Positions 35,801-47,655 of a DNA stretch of 64,000 bases are shown here, piece by piece. Numbering within the stretch: the stretch's first letter is position 1; the number at the start of each line of letters is the position of its first letter. The DNA is from Sialis fuliginosa (lineage: Eukaryota > Arthropoda > Insecta > Megaloptera > Sialidae). Location: contig OY540810.1 of NCBI GenBank assembly GCA_961205875.1, positions 11,966,001 through 12,030,000 on the forward strand, given 5' to 3'. Below the pieces are notes generated by a model that did no database searches, was not told the DNA's origin, and was given only the letters and a program-made list of their open reading frames with translations. The translations under genes were made by a program, and so were the position numbers.

Positions 35801-38800
35801 GATATCTTTATGAAATAAATATTTTGGGATGTCACCCCTCCCCTTTACACACGATTTTGATGATTTTGAAATGGCACTGTCCTCAAGCCAGACGCAACCA
35901 ACCAAGTTTCATTAATATTAATATCGGTTCAGTGGTTCATGAGTTATGCATGTGACAAGGATTCAGGGTATAGACAGACAGACAGCCAGACACAGAACGA
36001 AAAGTATTTGTCTTGACCTGAAACGGAAATATTGAAAAAAAAAATTGAAATCGGAGAACATTTTTTTCTCATTTTAAAACGATCGCAAAGCTTCTCGTAT
36101 CTTCGATATGGCGAGGAAGCAATATAAATTCCACGCGGATGAATTCGCGGGTAACATCTACATAGTTTATAATAATTTTCTTAATGTGAGCTTTAGTTAA
36201 AAAAAAATGTATTTTATAAACAGGTAGTAATTAATTACTAATCATTTATACACATTATATTATTCACATAAAAGTGCAATTTACTTATGAATAATAAAGT
36301 AAAAACTTTACACATGCCATAATTGATATATTATGTACAAATGCACATACGTTTTTCTTTGTATAGAAGTTTTCCGCGTTGAAGAATTTTATGTAATATA
36401 ATTTATGCACGTGTGATTTAAGTATTTTCTTATTATAACATTTACAGTTATTTTTCGTTGCTCAATTCATGTTACATACTTATAATTCATACTACCATAA
36501 AAAATCATAATTAGAAGTCAATATTATATTAATTATAATTGAATCGATACTTTCATATTATTATTAAAAAAATTTACATTCCTTAAAAATACAAACAAAC
36601 TAGCTGTGCCCGCGGCTTCGCTCGCGTGGGCTACGGAATTATTATTTAGGATTTTTGAAAAAAATTTTTTTTTGATTAGTATACACAACGCTTAAATTAC
36701 CTAATAAAAATTATCAGAACAAAAAGTACAAATAACATGGCTCTTCAATAATATTACGGTAATATATTATTTATTTCAAATTACTTCCTAAACTATAAGA
36801 CCAAATTGGATGTATTACGAGTATATCTATATTAAGTACTAATAACGATGAAATCATTTATTTCGATAAGGATTAATGTTTTGCAGGCCATTAGTCCACG
36901 TAAACAAAACCCAAATATTTTTAATTTTCTTTGTAACATAAAAGCAGTCATAGAGTACTTTTACACAGCGCTGTTATTCCGGTTTTACTATAACCGATGT
37001 AATAAAACCGGGTGTAAAAGTTTGTTTAGATGGCACTTTACACCCTATACTTTGTTCATTATTTAACGGTTTAGCCAGCTTATTGCAAATGAGTGCGCTG
37101 GCAACAAACTTTTTTCCGATTTCATTTACTACTATCGTCACATATCTATGAATTAAAAAAAAAACGTAAATCGGATAAGTGGTTCTCGAGTAATAAGCGC
37201 ACGAACGAACAGACAGAGACACTTTTGCATTTATATTATTAGTATGGATTAAGTAAATATTTTTTCGTTCGCCCACATCAATTTTTTAGCTGTGTTTTGT
37301 AATGTATAACTATGGTATAACTAACTAAAATTATTATTTATTTTTAATTTCAGATTAATTCTAGTATTTACAATTACTATTTCCACAATTGCTACCGCCT
37401 ACGATGTAACAGTTTACCAACCACATCTCAAGTTAAAAAAACTTGAGTTGGTAAGCGGATCAAATAATAACATTAAAATGGGCAGTTTGCTAGAACACAA
37501 AATTAATGGCCAAAACGGTAAGTTACATTTTTTTAAACCAGGACTGTCTATTTCATTCTTATTAGAAAAATATATATGCCAGACGCCTCTCTTACTGTTT
37601 TGGAGAAATGTTACACCATTATGTTAATATCTACAGAATGCGCGGTCTATGCTTTAAATCTATGGTGTAAGTTACTTTTTTTGGAGAGTGGACTTACAAC
37701 ACTATGGTTTTCACCCCTTCATTTGATATTCCACTCACCGAAATAGGAAATCCTTGAATGGGGGGGGGGGGGGGGGTAGTTTTTTTTTACTTTTGCTGAC
37801 AAGGGGCAAGATATATTTTTTAAGGTAAAAACTACAAAATATTACCCATTATTTAAAATTAATAAAATTGCTTTTTTTAATTTTCATATCAAAGTTACTA
37901 CAAAATATTACCCATTATTTAAAATTAATAAAATTGCTTTTTTTAATTTTCATATCAAAGTTTTCATATTTTAATATGTACTAATTGTAAGTACATGTTC
38001 GAAAAGTTTCACTGTGCTTCTTTTTGAAATTTCAGATTATCAGCCCTCAGTAATAACTCCCATACCAAATCCTGAATCACATCTAGTCAAAAGCACCTAC
38101 AAACCTGCGATATGGAACCGCATACTACTCTCTTTCTCACTCTACACAAACTGCAAAATCATTCTAGACACTTCGCTCTCGGCTGATTCGGTGCCCGCTA
38201 TACACGGATTACGTTTCGGTGGTATGATGTGGATTATTATGGTACACACTGTATTCTATATGGCGGATTATGCGGATAACCGTCCGTATGCATGGATTAT
38301 GGGTGAAGGAATGGCTGTACAGGTCATAAGTAATTCTACGCTCAGTGTTGATACGTTCTTCTTCATGAGGTTTGTTGGTGTAAAGTCATGAATTTTACCC
38401 TTTGCATTATACAGGCTGTCCACTCTTTCTCTGGAACAAATAAATAGGTACTTTTTGTTTGCGGTTTCTTAAAGCATTTTTTGTGTAGAATTGATTGGGA
38501 TATTTAGAATTTTTATAACACTTTTAGTTTCCGAGTTACACACCCTAACTTCAGTTTGCCTATGGGCCACTAAGCTTGTTTTCAAATATTCATTTGTTAT
38601 TTTGATTGTTGTTATTGTGATTTTTGTATAATAATTTTTGTTTTTCATGACCTACTTAAATGTTTGTAATAAAATACTTTATAAATATCACTATCTAATA
38701 TTTAGTACTGCGACTTTTTTTCAAAAATAAATATGACAAATGACATATCGTTGTAAAGTAGAGTAGAAAAAAACACGTTAAAATTTGCTATAGGCAGTTT

Positions 38801-41800
38801 AGTGGCTCATAAGAAAAACTAAAGTAAGGGCATGTAACTCGGAAACTAAAAGTGATATAAAAATTCTAAATACACCAATCAATTCTAAACAAAAAATGCT
38901 TTAAGAAACCACAAACAAAAAGTATTTATCTACTTTGACAAAAAAGTTATAGCCATTTAAACAATTTCCGAATTTTCAGATTTTTTGGTATACCGCCTCA
39001 ACCACATACAATTATTAATATTTTTTGATGTAGTAATACTCACCCTTTTCTTACAAATAATTCATCTCATTTAACCGAATCTCTATCTCTTACCGTTTAG
39101 GAAATCCCCATGCATTCCACGCTTATCTTGGACATGCTGTATATAAACAATTATTTAGATCTATTTATTGTTGTGCAAAGAGTTAAATTCATATCAGTTG
39201 TAAATATGTCCTTTTTGGTAATAGGGTATTTGACAGTATTGAAAATACATTTTAATATGTTAAAAATATAACGTCAAATATGTCAGTATTTGAATAATAA
39301 ACCCAATTAAAAATTGTAATTTTTAATTAGATCTATCCCGTGATTACAAACGCGTCTGGCACATCTGTCAGTTGTATGACATCAGAATACATATACTATT
39401 GATTTAATTACTGAGGTCTGACGTCACATATAGGTACCGCGTGAATTTGAATGAGCATTATGGCGGGAAGTTTTTCATTTTAATAGAAAAATAAAATAAA
39501 AATTTTAAGTCAATTACCCTATTATTACTTTCTTGTAAATATTATTATGATTGTTTTAAAAATTATAGTGGATTCCTAGTAGCCTATCTATTCTACAAAG
39601 GCAAAAGAGGTAAAATAGAAAAACGTCCTGTAAATTTTAAAACAAAATGGATCGAATTTGTTATGATGACAGTCCGCCGATATCTCAGGTAAAGATTTAA
39701 TTTAAACATTTAGATAACGCTTTTCTTCTGATAAATATATTTGTGAAATAATAACACTGGTCAACAAAAGAATACTTTTGTTTTGTCCTAGAGACCAGAA
39801 TAGTTGATTTCGAAGGTATTGGTTCACTGAAACCGAATCCGTTACCCAAATTGTTCCATCACGTCAGGGATTCAAGATATTTTAACCTGAAATTACCAAA
39901 AATAACGATTTTGTTTATATTGAAGAATTTATCCCAAATAAGTCCCAAAAATGATGATTTTGGCAATGTTATAGAATTTATTGCGAAGCAGATAATTTTT
40001 TTTTTTGTCGACGGCAACATATGTACTTATGTATAATCAGGGCTTCGAACCGTTATTTTTTTCGTTTCGGTTTTCGTTCCGGTTCGAGTAAAAAAATATA
40101 TTTCGGTTCGGTTCCGGTTTTTGTTCCGCAAAAAATAACGGTTTTTTCGGTTCAGCTCCAAGTGATTAATTTTTAAAAAATTATTTGTATTAAAAAAATT
40201 TTTTCTACCATAATTTAGAATATTTTATAGTTACTACTTGTATGATAGACCGAACGACAATTGAAGTGGGAAATAAGATCATGTTAACGCGCGTAACGGT
40301 TTTTCCGGTTTTCGGTTCAGTTCCGGTTCGAAGCCTTACTTATAATATTATCTTTTATCTAATAAATGAATTTACACTTTTCACTGTACAACTACTGAAG
40401 CTACAGTAACGAAACTTACTCGTGTAGCCAAAATAATTCTCGAGGCTTGTGTAATTAAAGAGAAAAAAAAATTGTATGGATGAAAAAACCGTCCGCCTTA
40501 AGGTGGGTATGTGCGTTAGAATATAACGAAAACTTGACGTGATGAATTTAAAAAAATATCAGTCCTGATTTCAGCGCCCCAAAATCCTTTGGTTTTTAAC
40601 TCTGGGACAAAATCTTTGTAAACTGGTGTTATAAATAATACAAATTAATTGTACTATTTGAATCTTAGACAAGGAAAGATAAAGAACAAATAACACATTA
40701 CCTAGCATTGTTACGATATCACTCCACGAGTCATCGGCGTATCAGTCAGATTTTAAAATAAATATCAATTGTTTTGAATAATAAAATTAATTAAAAATAA
40801 ACGTTTTATATTGTCTTTAAAAGTATTTCAGTGATAACTGATTAACAGAGAAATGTCTATTTGGACCTATCATCTCTCATACATACTAAATTTAATTGTA
40901 ATTTAAAGCACATATTCATATTATAAATTTTCAACTGACGCCTCTGGGATAATATGTATGGAAATGACGATTGTGGCATTTAAGAAAAGATGGCCGCCGT
41001 AATATTTTGGTAACACTTTCATATACGGACTAGCATTGGTTGTTATGTATCCATAGTCTTTCCTGATCTAAGATTTGAATCAACCTAACATAACCCTACC
41101 AAATGATTTTATTTAATCTCAGGTTAACTCCCACATATATGGTAGCGTTAGTTATTATTATGGTAAACTACAATTGGTATGCCCAAGTATCTTCATACTA
41201 CATGAGCGAGAGGGTAGATGAAATATGCGCCAAGAACTGGTGGAAGAATCTTCTTTACATCAACAATTTCTTCTCAAGAGAGGAAATGTGTTTGTCTTGG
41301 TCGTGGTACTTGTCAAATGATATGCAGTTTTTTGTCATTGGTGCATTTTTGATGATCTTATCTACAGTGTAAGTATAATTTATGTTTATTAACCCTTTGA
41401 ACGAGACCATAGTGAAACGCTTATTCCTAAAAATGTGCACATTTCCCTAGAAAAATCAAAGTGGTTTAGTTTTTTTTATTTACATTTTCTTTTCATAATG
41501 TCAATTTCGCATGAAATTGCATATAAAAGTTGATATTAGTGTGTAGTATATATATTGAGGATGAGGACTAATGTTTAACTCGTAGTAAAAAAAAATTTTT
41601 TTAAATATAATTTTTATTTTGCATGAATATAAAATTTATATACAAAAAATAAATAAAAGGTGGGGTGAAAGATACTGGCATTTACATTTTTTCGTTTAAT
41701 AATAGTCGATTTTCACGTTCAACAGAGTTTTTCGAGTCGTGAACTATAGTCAATTTTCGCGTGAAAGAGAAAAAATACAATCAACTTTTGTCGATTTTTG

Positions 41801-44800
41801 CGTCCAAGGGTTAAACAACGCTACCCCCCTCCGCCCGTTACTGGCATTGGTTAATTGGGAATATCGTTTATTTGGAACAGAAATTCATAACAATGGTTAC
41901 ACAGTTGTCAAATTAGACAATTGCTTAAGACTCCGGACTAAGAGGAGAAGCCTGAACAGATGGTATTTTTTTCAGAAAACAAAATCCTCAAATGCTGTTT
42001 TTTTTATAAATTTCCTATTTTTATTTAAAAAAATATTTTTTTGACAAGAACTTGGATTTTTTAAATTCTCCTTGTTTATTAAAACAGTACTTATTTTTTT
42101 GTCATGAAATGGAGACTAACATTATTTTCGACCTACAGTCTCCAACCAGTGGCGTAATCAACTTCTTTTGTGGTGAGGGGTAAAAAATATGTTCATACAT
42201 ATAAAAATAACCATCTGGGTCCTCTCTACTGACACAATTGCAGAGGATAGGGGGAGAGAAACTTCCTAACTACAAAATTTTCGTACATTATGTTGATGTA
42301 TGTATCCCTTATAATTTAGACAATACGCTCATTTTGACTAAATTATCCATTGCCCAGCTATTTTTAACGATAACGTGATGATAAATACCTTATAACACTT
42401 ATGAGATTTCAAGGAAGATATCGATGCAGGTTGCATCAAAATCGGTTCAGTAGTTTTCGAGATTACCTCACACAAACTTCCTCCCTTTATAATCCATATT
42501 AATATTATAAATGCTGTCTATTTGTTACCTTTTCACGGCTAAACTGCTGAACCTATCTTGATTAAACTTGGCAGGAAGATAGCTTGCATCCTGAGGAAGG
42601 ATATAGGCTACTTTGTATCCCCCAAAAGTGATTAGTTAGATAAAAAAATACAGTAGTAACTAATAAATATAGGTTATCTTTTTTTCAGATATTTCACCAT
42701 TGCATTACTTATTCTCGTTGCTCTAATATTACTATCAGTTTTCATTACGGGATACATATCATATGTGCACAGTTATGTTCCGACGTAAGTAGCTTTTAAT
42801 ATTTAATACATATTGATAAAAAATTCATTACTAATGGTTTCGGTTTGTATCGATTTTTAGGATGGATGAACAATTCAATATGCTTAATGTTTTATATGAC
42901 CCACCATGGACTCGTATAGGCCCATATCTTGTCGGCATAGTTACAGGATATGTCGTTGTAAAAATGAACGGCAAATTAAATTTGAAAAAGGTACATTTTA
43001 TAATGCATTTTCATCTTAGGAAATCCAAATAAATAAATAGAAATTATAATATACAGGATGTGAAATGAGCAATTCTATTTTTTAGGGTTCAGTAGAAAAC
43101 TAGAAACCCTTATGGGTTTCGGTCTGTTCGTCTGTCTGTCTGTATTTCACAGCCCTCCAATTCTCTCATTTATATACCAATTAAGATGAAATTTGGTATA
43201 CGGATGTAAATTGATGACCAAAAAACAGAAATTATGAGATTTTTTATTTTTTCAGATAAACCATTAGATAGGTCTCTTAAAATGTATCAAAAAATGTTAT
43301 AGGACCTTTTGATTTACACCCTTCAGTTACGAGATGTTTGCTTTCAAAGTCGTTATCAGAGTACCCCCCCCCCATCAAATTTCTAAACTATCGATGCAAG
43401 AAATCTGAAAAATTCCAGAATGTAGCTTTTAATTAGTACTTTCAATGAAAATTATAACGAACACTGTAGAATTTTTTTGGCCCCCCTTCCCATAGACTGA
43501 AAAGTGTGCTCAAAAATTTTTTTTTTGGTCCATCGAGTCTTTAGATAGGTCTAAAAGTCAACAAAAACTGTTTTATAATCTTTTGATTCACATGATATTT
43601 ACTTTCAAATTCATTATCAGAATGCCCCCTCCCCTCTTATTTCTAAACTATCGGTGCAAAAAATCTGAAAAAATTTCAAAATATAGCTTTTAATTAGTAG
43701 ATACTTTCAATGAAAATGATTTTTATGGAAAATTTAAAAATGACTCTTTTTATAAATTGTCACACTTTAATTCATCAACATGAAATAACTCCTGATACGT
43801 ATTATCAAGTAGAGAATGGCTATAGAACCCCATCATGTACCTGCTTTATTTGCTAGTCAATTTGAAACTTGTAATCAGAATATGCATTCACAGATTTATA
43901 TTTTTTCAGAGAACAATAAGAATTTTATGGATCGTAATGCCACTAGTGAACTTAAGTGTGCTTCTTGGACTTTACAACCGAGAAATATCTGTCATGACAT
44001 CAGCTGTTTACGCAGGATTGAGTCGTACAGTCTGGGGCATTGGATTAGCCTGGACATTAATAGCTTGTTGTACTAACAACGGTGGAATTGTTAATAAGAT
44101 ATTATCGTTCAAAGGATTTGTACCGCTAAGTCGTATGACTTACTGCGCATATCTCATAAACCCTTGGATTATCAATTCTGTTTATTTAGATAGCGAGTAC
44201 AGTAAACATGCTGAATTTATTACTTTTGTAAGTATTTAGTTAATTAGTTTTATCTGGAAATTAAAATTAAAATACAGTAATCCCTCCGTTTACGCGGTTA
44301 ATTGGTTCAATGAAAACAGCGCGTAAAAAACACGTTAATGGAGCAATAGAAAATGCTCCATTACGTTGTCTTTCCATCCCTTTTTAACCGTGTAAATGGA
44401 AGGATTACTGTATATTTTTAGTTATTTGAACACAATAGGGTTTCTTTTAACGCGGTAAATACGGTCCACAGATAACCGCAAATAAAAATACACCCAAAAA
44501 GACATTGCTTACTCTGTAAAATTAAGGATACGTTAAGTAGGTACATAATTTTCTAAAACCACGTAAAATCAAATCAATTAATTAAAATAGGCCGCAAAAT
44601 CGCATAAAAAAATTCACGAAAATAAGAATACCTAAAAAAATTAGAAATTGATGCAAAACTTAAAATAAAAAAAGTATGTTTTTCAATTTTATTTACTTAA
44701 TTTTATTGAAAAGTAACAATATTTTTTCATCAGAATTATCGTGATTTTCTGAAAATACAACTCTGTACCGTTTATGAACTGGCGCGAAATTTTGTTAAAC

Positions 44801-45484
44801 GAAGATTTTAATAACAATATATTTGCAAGCTTGCAAACACATTCAAACGAGGTATTAACCTTATTCTCTGGAGTTTTTAATAGGCATACTAAGTAAAAAC
44901 AAAGGTACCTATGTAAAGTATATTTACTTACTGCGTATGTATTTGTCAAAAACTACAAGAGAACTGTCATTTAAGTTTGATACCTCGTTTGAAGTGTTTG
45001 CAATGCCCGGTATTATAAACAAGCTAACAAAATTTGCAAGCTTGCAAGCACTTTCAAATGAGGTTTCAAACATATGTGACAGTTCTCTTGAAAGTTCATG
45101 AAGTATTTGACAAAAATATAAAAATATAATACCAACGGTATTAAAACATTGGTGATATTATGAAAATTATTATGCACGGTCAGTCACCAACTGTGTTATA
45201 ATAAATTGAAATATCACTTCTCTAAATTCCATAGATACTATCACAGAATTAATACCTCATTTGAAAGTGCTTGCTTTGTTAGCTCCTTTATAATACTGGT
45301 CTTAAGAAAACTGATCAATTTTTTTTTTCAGAATACGTACTACATGGGCTTCTTGATGATTTCATACTTCTGTGCATTTGCCATGTCTGTGTTATTCGAA
45401 TCGCCTGCAGTTTTATTAATGAGAATAGTGGTAGGTGCCCGTGAACAAAAAGACAAAAATAAAATTGTTGACAATCCATCATAA
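32850..45484 (+). CDS. Nose resistant to fluoxetine protein 6-like acyltransferase, 11 exons
   Basis: Multi-pass membrane acyltransferase-3 family protein; nematode NRF-6 relatives act in lipid and drug transport. The substrate here is unknown. Exons: 32850-33051, 34364-34602, 35242-35435, 37354-37517, 38036-38369, 39569-39688, 41123-41368, 42689-42784, 42861-42990, 43910-44227, 45332-45484. All junctions are GT-AG and phases agree, giving 731 codons plus TAA. Residues 1-20 form a signal peptide. The NRF domain follows, with 'NNFWLGKQTEC' and 'LGLCLPDVCTSEEL'. A membrane helix starts exon 4. The acyltransferase part has 'SFSLYTNC' (299-306), 'IHGLRFGGMMWIIMVHT' (322-338, with family-typical R326 and H337) and 'LSVDTFFFMSGFLVAYLF'. 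About ten hydrophobic helices follow. The length is normal for the family and no break is seen. Introns of 76-1918 bp hold many MITEs. The start ATG is the only one that gives the signal peptide. Confidence 0.93.
33117..33279. mobile_element. hAT-type MITE in intron 1, 163 bp
   Basis: 'cataggtgtccaacc' at the left and, reversed, 'caagcttgtccaaccc' at the right, with 'gggccgc' blocks near both ends. The 8-bp duplication TACTAAAC lies at 33109-33116 and 33280-33287. It fits hAT. Confidence 0.8.
34009..34220 (+). repeat. Interspersed 'gttccgtacc' repeat fragment in intron 1
   Basis: 'gtgttccgtaccgaaatcgg', 'ctgtctgtctgtctgtcata' and 'gagatttggtata', followed by a G run at 34201-34210. A related copy is at 43082-43420 in intron 9. 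It resembles a common moth and lacewing repeat. Confidence 0.5.
34630..34990 (+). repeat. Repeat family G, copy 2, in intron 2
   Basis: 'aaaatcatttttcgggaaaa', 'ttagttttagacaaaaagtt' and 'ctgatgcacggaacattaac' match 20155-20510. It includes a shorter G run at 34937-34945. Confidence 0.65.
35449..36124 (-). repeat. Retroelement tail and repeat family A in intron 3
   Basis: 35449-35580 is the reverse of the RTE/SINE-type tail ('ttgatgaaatttggcaaaga'). 35580-36124 is the reverse of family A ('acacacgattttgatgattt', 'agcttctcgtatcttcgata'). The two are fused at about 35580, as one element inserted next to the other. Confidence 0.6.
36600..37248 (+). mobile_element. RTE/SINE-type element, about 650 bp, copy 2, in intron 3
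   Basis: It starts 'tagctgtgcccgcggcttcg' and ends 'tttatattattagtatgga'. Same family as 16919-17547. The open frames inside (36848-37066 and the reverse 36974-37276) are not conserved in the other copy and are not called. Confidence 0.65.
37761..37777. repeat. Poly-G tract in intron 4
   Basis: A pure run of about 17 G, flanked by 'ccttgaatg' and 'tagtttttttt'. Confidence 0.85.
37831..37962 (+). repeat. Exact 66-bp tandem duplication in intron 4
   Basis: 'actacaaaatattacccatt' ... 'catatcaaagtt' occurs twice with no difference I can see, at 37831-37896 and 37897-37962. The lack of differences indicates a young duplication. Confidence 0.85.
38408..39144. mobile_element. Palindromic MITE in intron 5
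   Basis: The ends 'tatacaggctgtcca' and 'tggacatgctgtata' are inverted. Inner blocks 'tttgcggtttcttaaagcat' (38458) and 'atgctttaagaaaccacaaa' (38898) are also inverted, as are 'tagtttccgagttaca' and 'tgtaactcggaaacta'. Probably TA-flanked and mariner-like. Non-coding. Confidence 0.65.
40038..40337. mobile_element. hAT-like MITE, 'cggttttcggttc' type, copy 2, in intron 6
   Basis: 'cagggcttcgaaccgtta' at the left and 'ccggttcgaagcctta' at the right. It is shorter than the 9045-9416 copy through a deletion near its right end. The flanks 'tgtataat' and 'cttataat' agree at 6 of 8 bases, so an aged 8-bp duplication is possible. Confidence 0.7.
40705..41080 (+). repeat. Repeat family H, copy 1, in intron 6
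   Basis: 'cagattttaaaataaatatc', 'tatattgtctttaaaagtat', 'tttcagtgataactgatta' and 'tttcaactgacgcctctggg' recur at 55632-55915. Confidence 0.7.
42490..42660 (-). mobile_element. RTE/SINE-type tail in intron 7
   Basis: Reverse copy: 'taatattataaatgctgtct', 'ttgttaccttttcacggcta', 'agatagcttgcatcctgagg' and 'tactttgtatccccc'. It lies directly before exon 8. Confidence 0.65.
43082..43760 (+). repeat. Interspersed repeats in intron 9
   Basis: 'tttagggttcagtagaaaac', 'ctgttcgtctgtctgtctgt' and 'gatgaaatttggtatacg' start the block. Then two related segments around 'tctaaactatcgatgcaaga' (43383) and 'tctaaactatcggtgcaaaa' (43643) look like a diverged tandem pair of about 260 bp. Confidence 0.5.
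44275..44410. mobile_element. pogo/Tigger-like MITE in intron 10, 136 bp
   Basis: The ends 'cagtaatccctccgtttac' and 'gtaaatggaaggattactg' are flanked by TA at 44273-44274 and 44411-44412. A CAGTA-type end plus TA duplication fits the pogo branch of Tc1/mariner. Confidence 0.75.
44980..45300 (-). repeat. Repeat family D, uninterrupted copy, in intron 10
   Basis: 'aagcactttcaaatgaggtt', 'aataccaacggtatt', 'accaactgtgttataataaa' and 'acctcatttgaaagtgcttg'. It matches 30979-31119 plus 32304-32440 in reverse, without the 1.2-kb insert that splits that copy. Confidence 0.65.
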
Positions 45485-45487
45485 ACT

Positions 45488-46090
45488 ACTGTCTCTGTGT
45501 ATAATTGTACTTTAATTAAACCCTTGGCAAATAACACGGCGTTGAAACGACGCCGCGTCGATCTTGAGAAATTAAACTGCGTGCAATTGAATGAGCCTGG
45601 CACTCAAGCCAACAGATTTATAACACTGTGTTATTTATCCAAGTTGTTTCGGTGTATAATTCTACTTAAAACCTTTGGCAAATAACACAGCGTTGAAACG
45701 ACGCCGCGTCGATCTTGAGAAATTAAACTGCGTGCAATTGAATGAGCCTGGCACTCAATCCAACAGATTTATAACACTGTGTTATTTATCCAAGTTGTTT
45801 CTGTGTATAATTCTACTTAAAACCTTTGGCAAATAACACAGCGTTGAAACGACGCCGCGTCGATCTTGAGAAATTAAACTGCGTGCAATTGAATGAGCCT
45901 GGCACTTAAGCCAACAGATTTATAACACTGTGTTATTTATCCAAGTTGTTTCTGTGTATAATTCTACTTAAAACCTTTGGCAAATAACACAGCGTTGAAA
46001 CGACGCCGCGTCGATTATGATAATTCAATCCGTGTAAATGAATGAGCCTGGCACATAAGCCAGCAGCGTTACAGCACTGTGTTATTTGCC
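45488..46090 (+). repeat. 151-bp tandem array after the acyltransferase stop codon
   Basis: The landmark 'ggcaaataacac' recurs at 45526, 45677, 45828 and 45979, exactly 151 bp apart. A partial unit starts within a few bases of the TAA at 45482-45484. The first three units are nearly identical and the fourth is diverged. Each unit has a short perfect hairpin 'cgacgccgcgtcg' and inverted ends ('ggcaaataacacag' against 'ctgtgttatttgcc'). No AATAAA occurs before 46199, so the array probably lies in the 3' UTR. Confidence 0.9.
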
Positions 46091-46198
46091 ATGAAATATT
46101 AATATTAGGTAAGTCATTTTTATGTGTAATAATATTATTTTTTAATTAAAAATGTAGAATTTTGTGATATAATTAGATCTTTATACTTTTATAATGTG

Positions 46199-46208
46199 AA
46201 TAAATAAA
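46199..46208 (+). terminator. Likely poly(A) signals of the acyltransferase gene
   Basis: Two overlapping AATAAA words at 46199-46204 and 46203-46208 are the first ones downstream of the stop. A T-rich stretch follows. This predicts a 3' UTR of about 740 nt that contains the tandem array. Confidence 0.5.
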
Positions 46209-46519
46209 AGTAATTTGTTATTTTATAGGTTATTATTTATTTTTGAAATAAATCATTTTCTAGCTATATATATTTATTAATGGTACCCTATATAGACGTT
46301 GGAAAAGTGAAACCATAAGATAAGCAAGATTTTGGTCGAGTGCGACATTTAAATTAAGACAAGTAAATAAATTAATAATAATTCGGGCAAGACATACACG
46401 AGTGTATGCCATAAGGGTTCCGAAGTACGTACTACGTGAAATGTTTGGAACCACTTACAGGTGCATTTTTAAGTTAAAGTTAAAATATAAAAAAGTGTCA
46501 AGATTTTATGATTTAAGTA

Positions 46520-46590
46520 TAATCGAACTCGGTTATAGCGACATTCCAAGTACCACAAGTTTTATGTCGTTATAACGAGGTGACGTTTTA
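46520..46590. repeat. Short inverted repeat 'cggttatagcgac'
   Basis: 'aactcggttatagcgacatt' and 'atgtcgttataacgaggt' are inverted about 30 bp apart. It resembles the end of a small MITE. Confidence 0.4.
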
Positions 46591-46699
46591 AATGAGGTCG
46601 AGCAAAAAATCAAAAACTAACCAAGAGTGACCTTTGTATCAAATTACGTGGACTGTTTGGAGTCACATTTTGACATTCTACATGCCTAAATATGAAAAT

Positions 46700-47655
46700 A
46701 AGAATAAAAACTTATATAAGACGCCCCTCCCTATAATTCCAAAATTTAAAATTATATTGTTGACTTTAGTATTTGTCGTTGGTAGTCCCACCAAAGCCTC
46801 GTTACCAAATTTTTTTCAGATTTTTTGAGCCAGTAGTTACAGAGATAGAGGGGGGGGGGACAAAATAAAACACTGCTTTTAGCCCCCTACAGGCGCCATG
46901 TTTGAGTTAGAAAAAAAATTAAAAATATCGTCATGTTCTACGAATTGAGATGTACATTTTGACATATCACATGCCTAGATATGAAAATAAAAATTTTTAA
47001 TTCTCTTACACCCCTCCCTATTATTCCAAAATTTAAAATTATATTATTGACTTTAGTATTTGTCGTTGGTAGTCCCACCAAAACCTCGTTACCGAATTTT
47101 TTTCAGATTTTTTGAGCCGGTAGTTACAGAGTTAGAGGGGGGGGGGGGGGGGGGCAAAATAAAATACTGCTTTTAGCCCCCTACAAGCGCCATTTTTTAG
47201 TTAGAAAAAAAATAAAAAATAGGGGCATATTCTACTCATTGAGACGTAAATTTTGACGTGCCACACGTCTTGGTATACAATTTTTTTGTTTTTTTGGATT
47301 TGCTTTAAAGCCCCCTACAGGCACCATTTTTGATTTAGAAAAAAAATAAAAAAAGGGTCAAATTCCGCTTGTTTAGTTATACATTTTAACGTGCCACATG
47401 CCTTGGTATAAAAAAAAATATTTTTTTTACCTAGCTTTAGCTCCTTATTGCCCCCCCTGAAAAATTATTTATTCAATAAATTTGTACATATTTTACTATA
47501 GGGTGTCATTTTACATGTTCAGTAAAAATTTCAAGTTTCTAGCTTATATAGTTTACGAGCTATTTAGCTTTGAGTGAAAAGGACGGATGGACGGACATAC
47601 GGACGGACGACAAAGCGATATTAATAGGGTTTCTTCGGAACCCTAAAAAGGGACT
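46700..47655 (+). repeat. Repeat family B, two to three internal units
   Basis: 'attccaaaatttaaaattat', 'gtcgttggtagtcccaccaa', 'gagccagtagttacagagat', a G run, then 'ttttagccccctacaggcgc' form a unit at about 46730-46905 and again at about 47020-47200, with a reduced third part near 47290-47340. The end is 'aatagggtttcttcggaacc'. Another copy is at 62790-63685. Confidence 0.7.

Noticed and set aside
41739-42044. 101-codon frame in intron 7 of the acyltransferase gene
   Set aside because: It is not needed by the gene, whose exons 7 and 8 join in frame across it, and its C-terminal half is phenylalanine-rich T-run translation.
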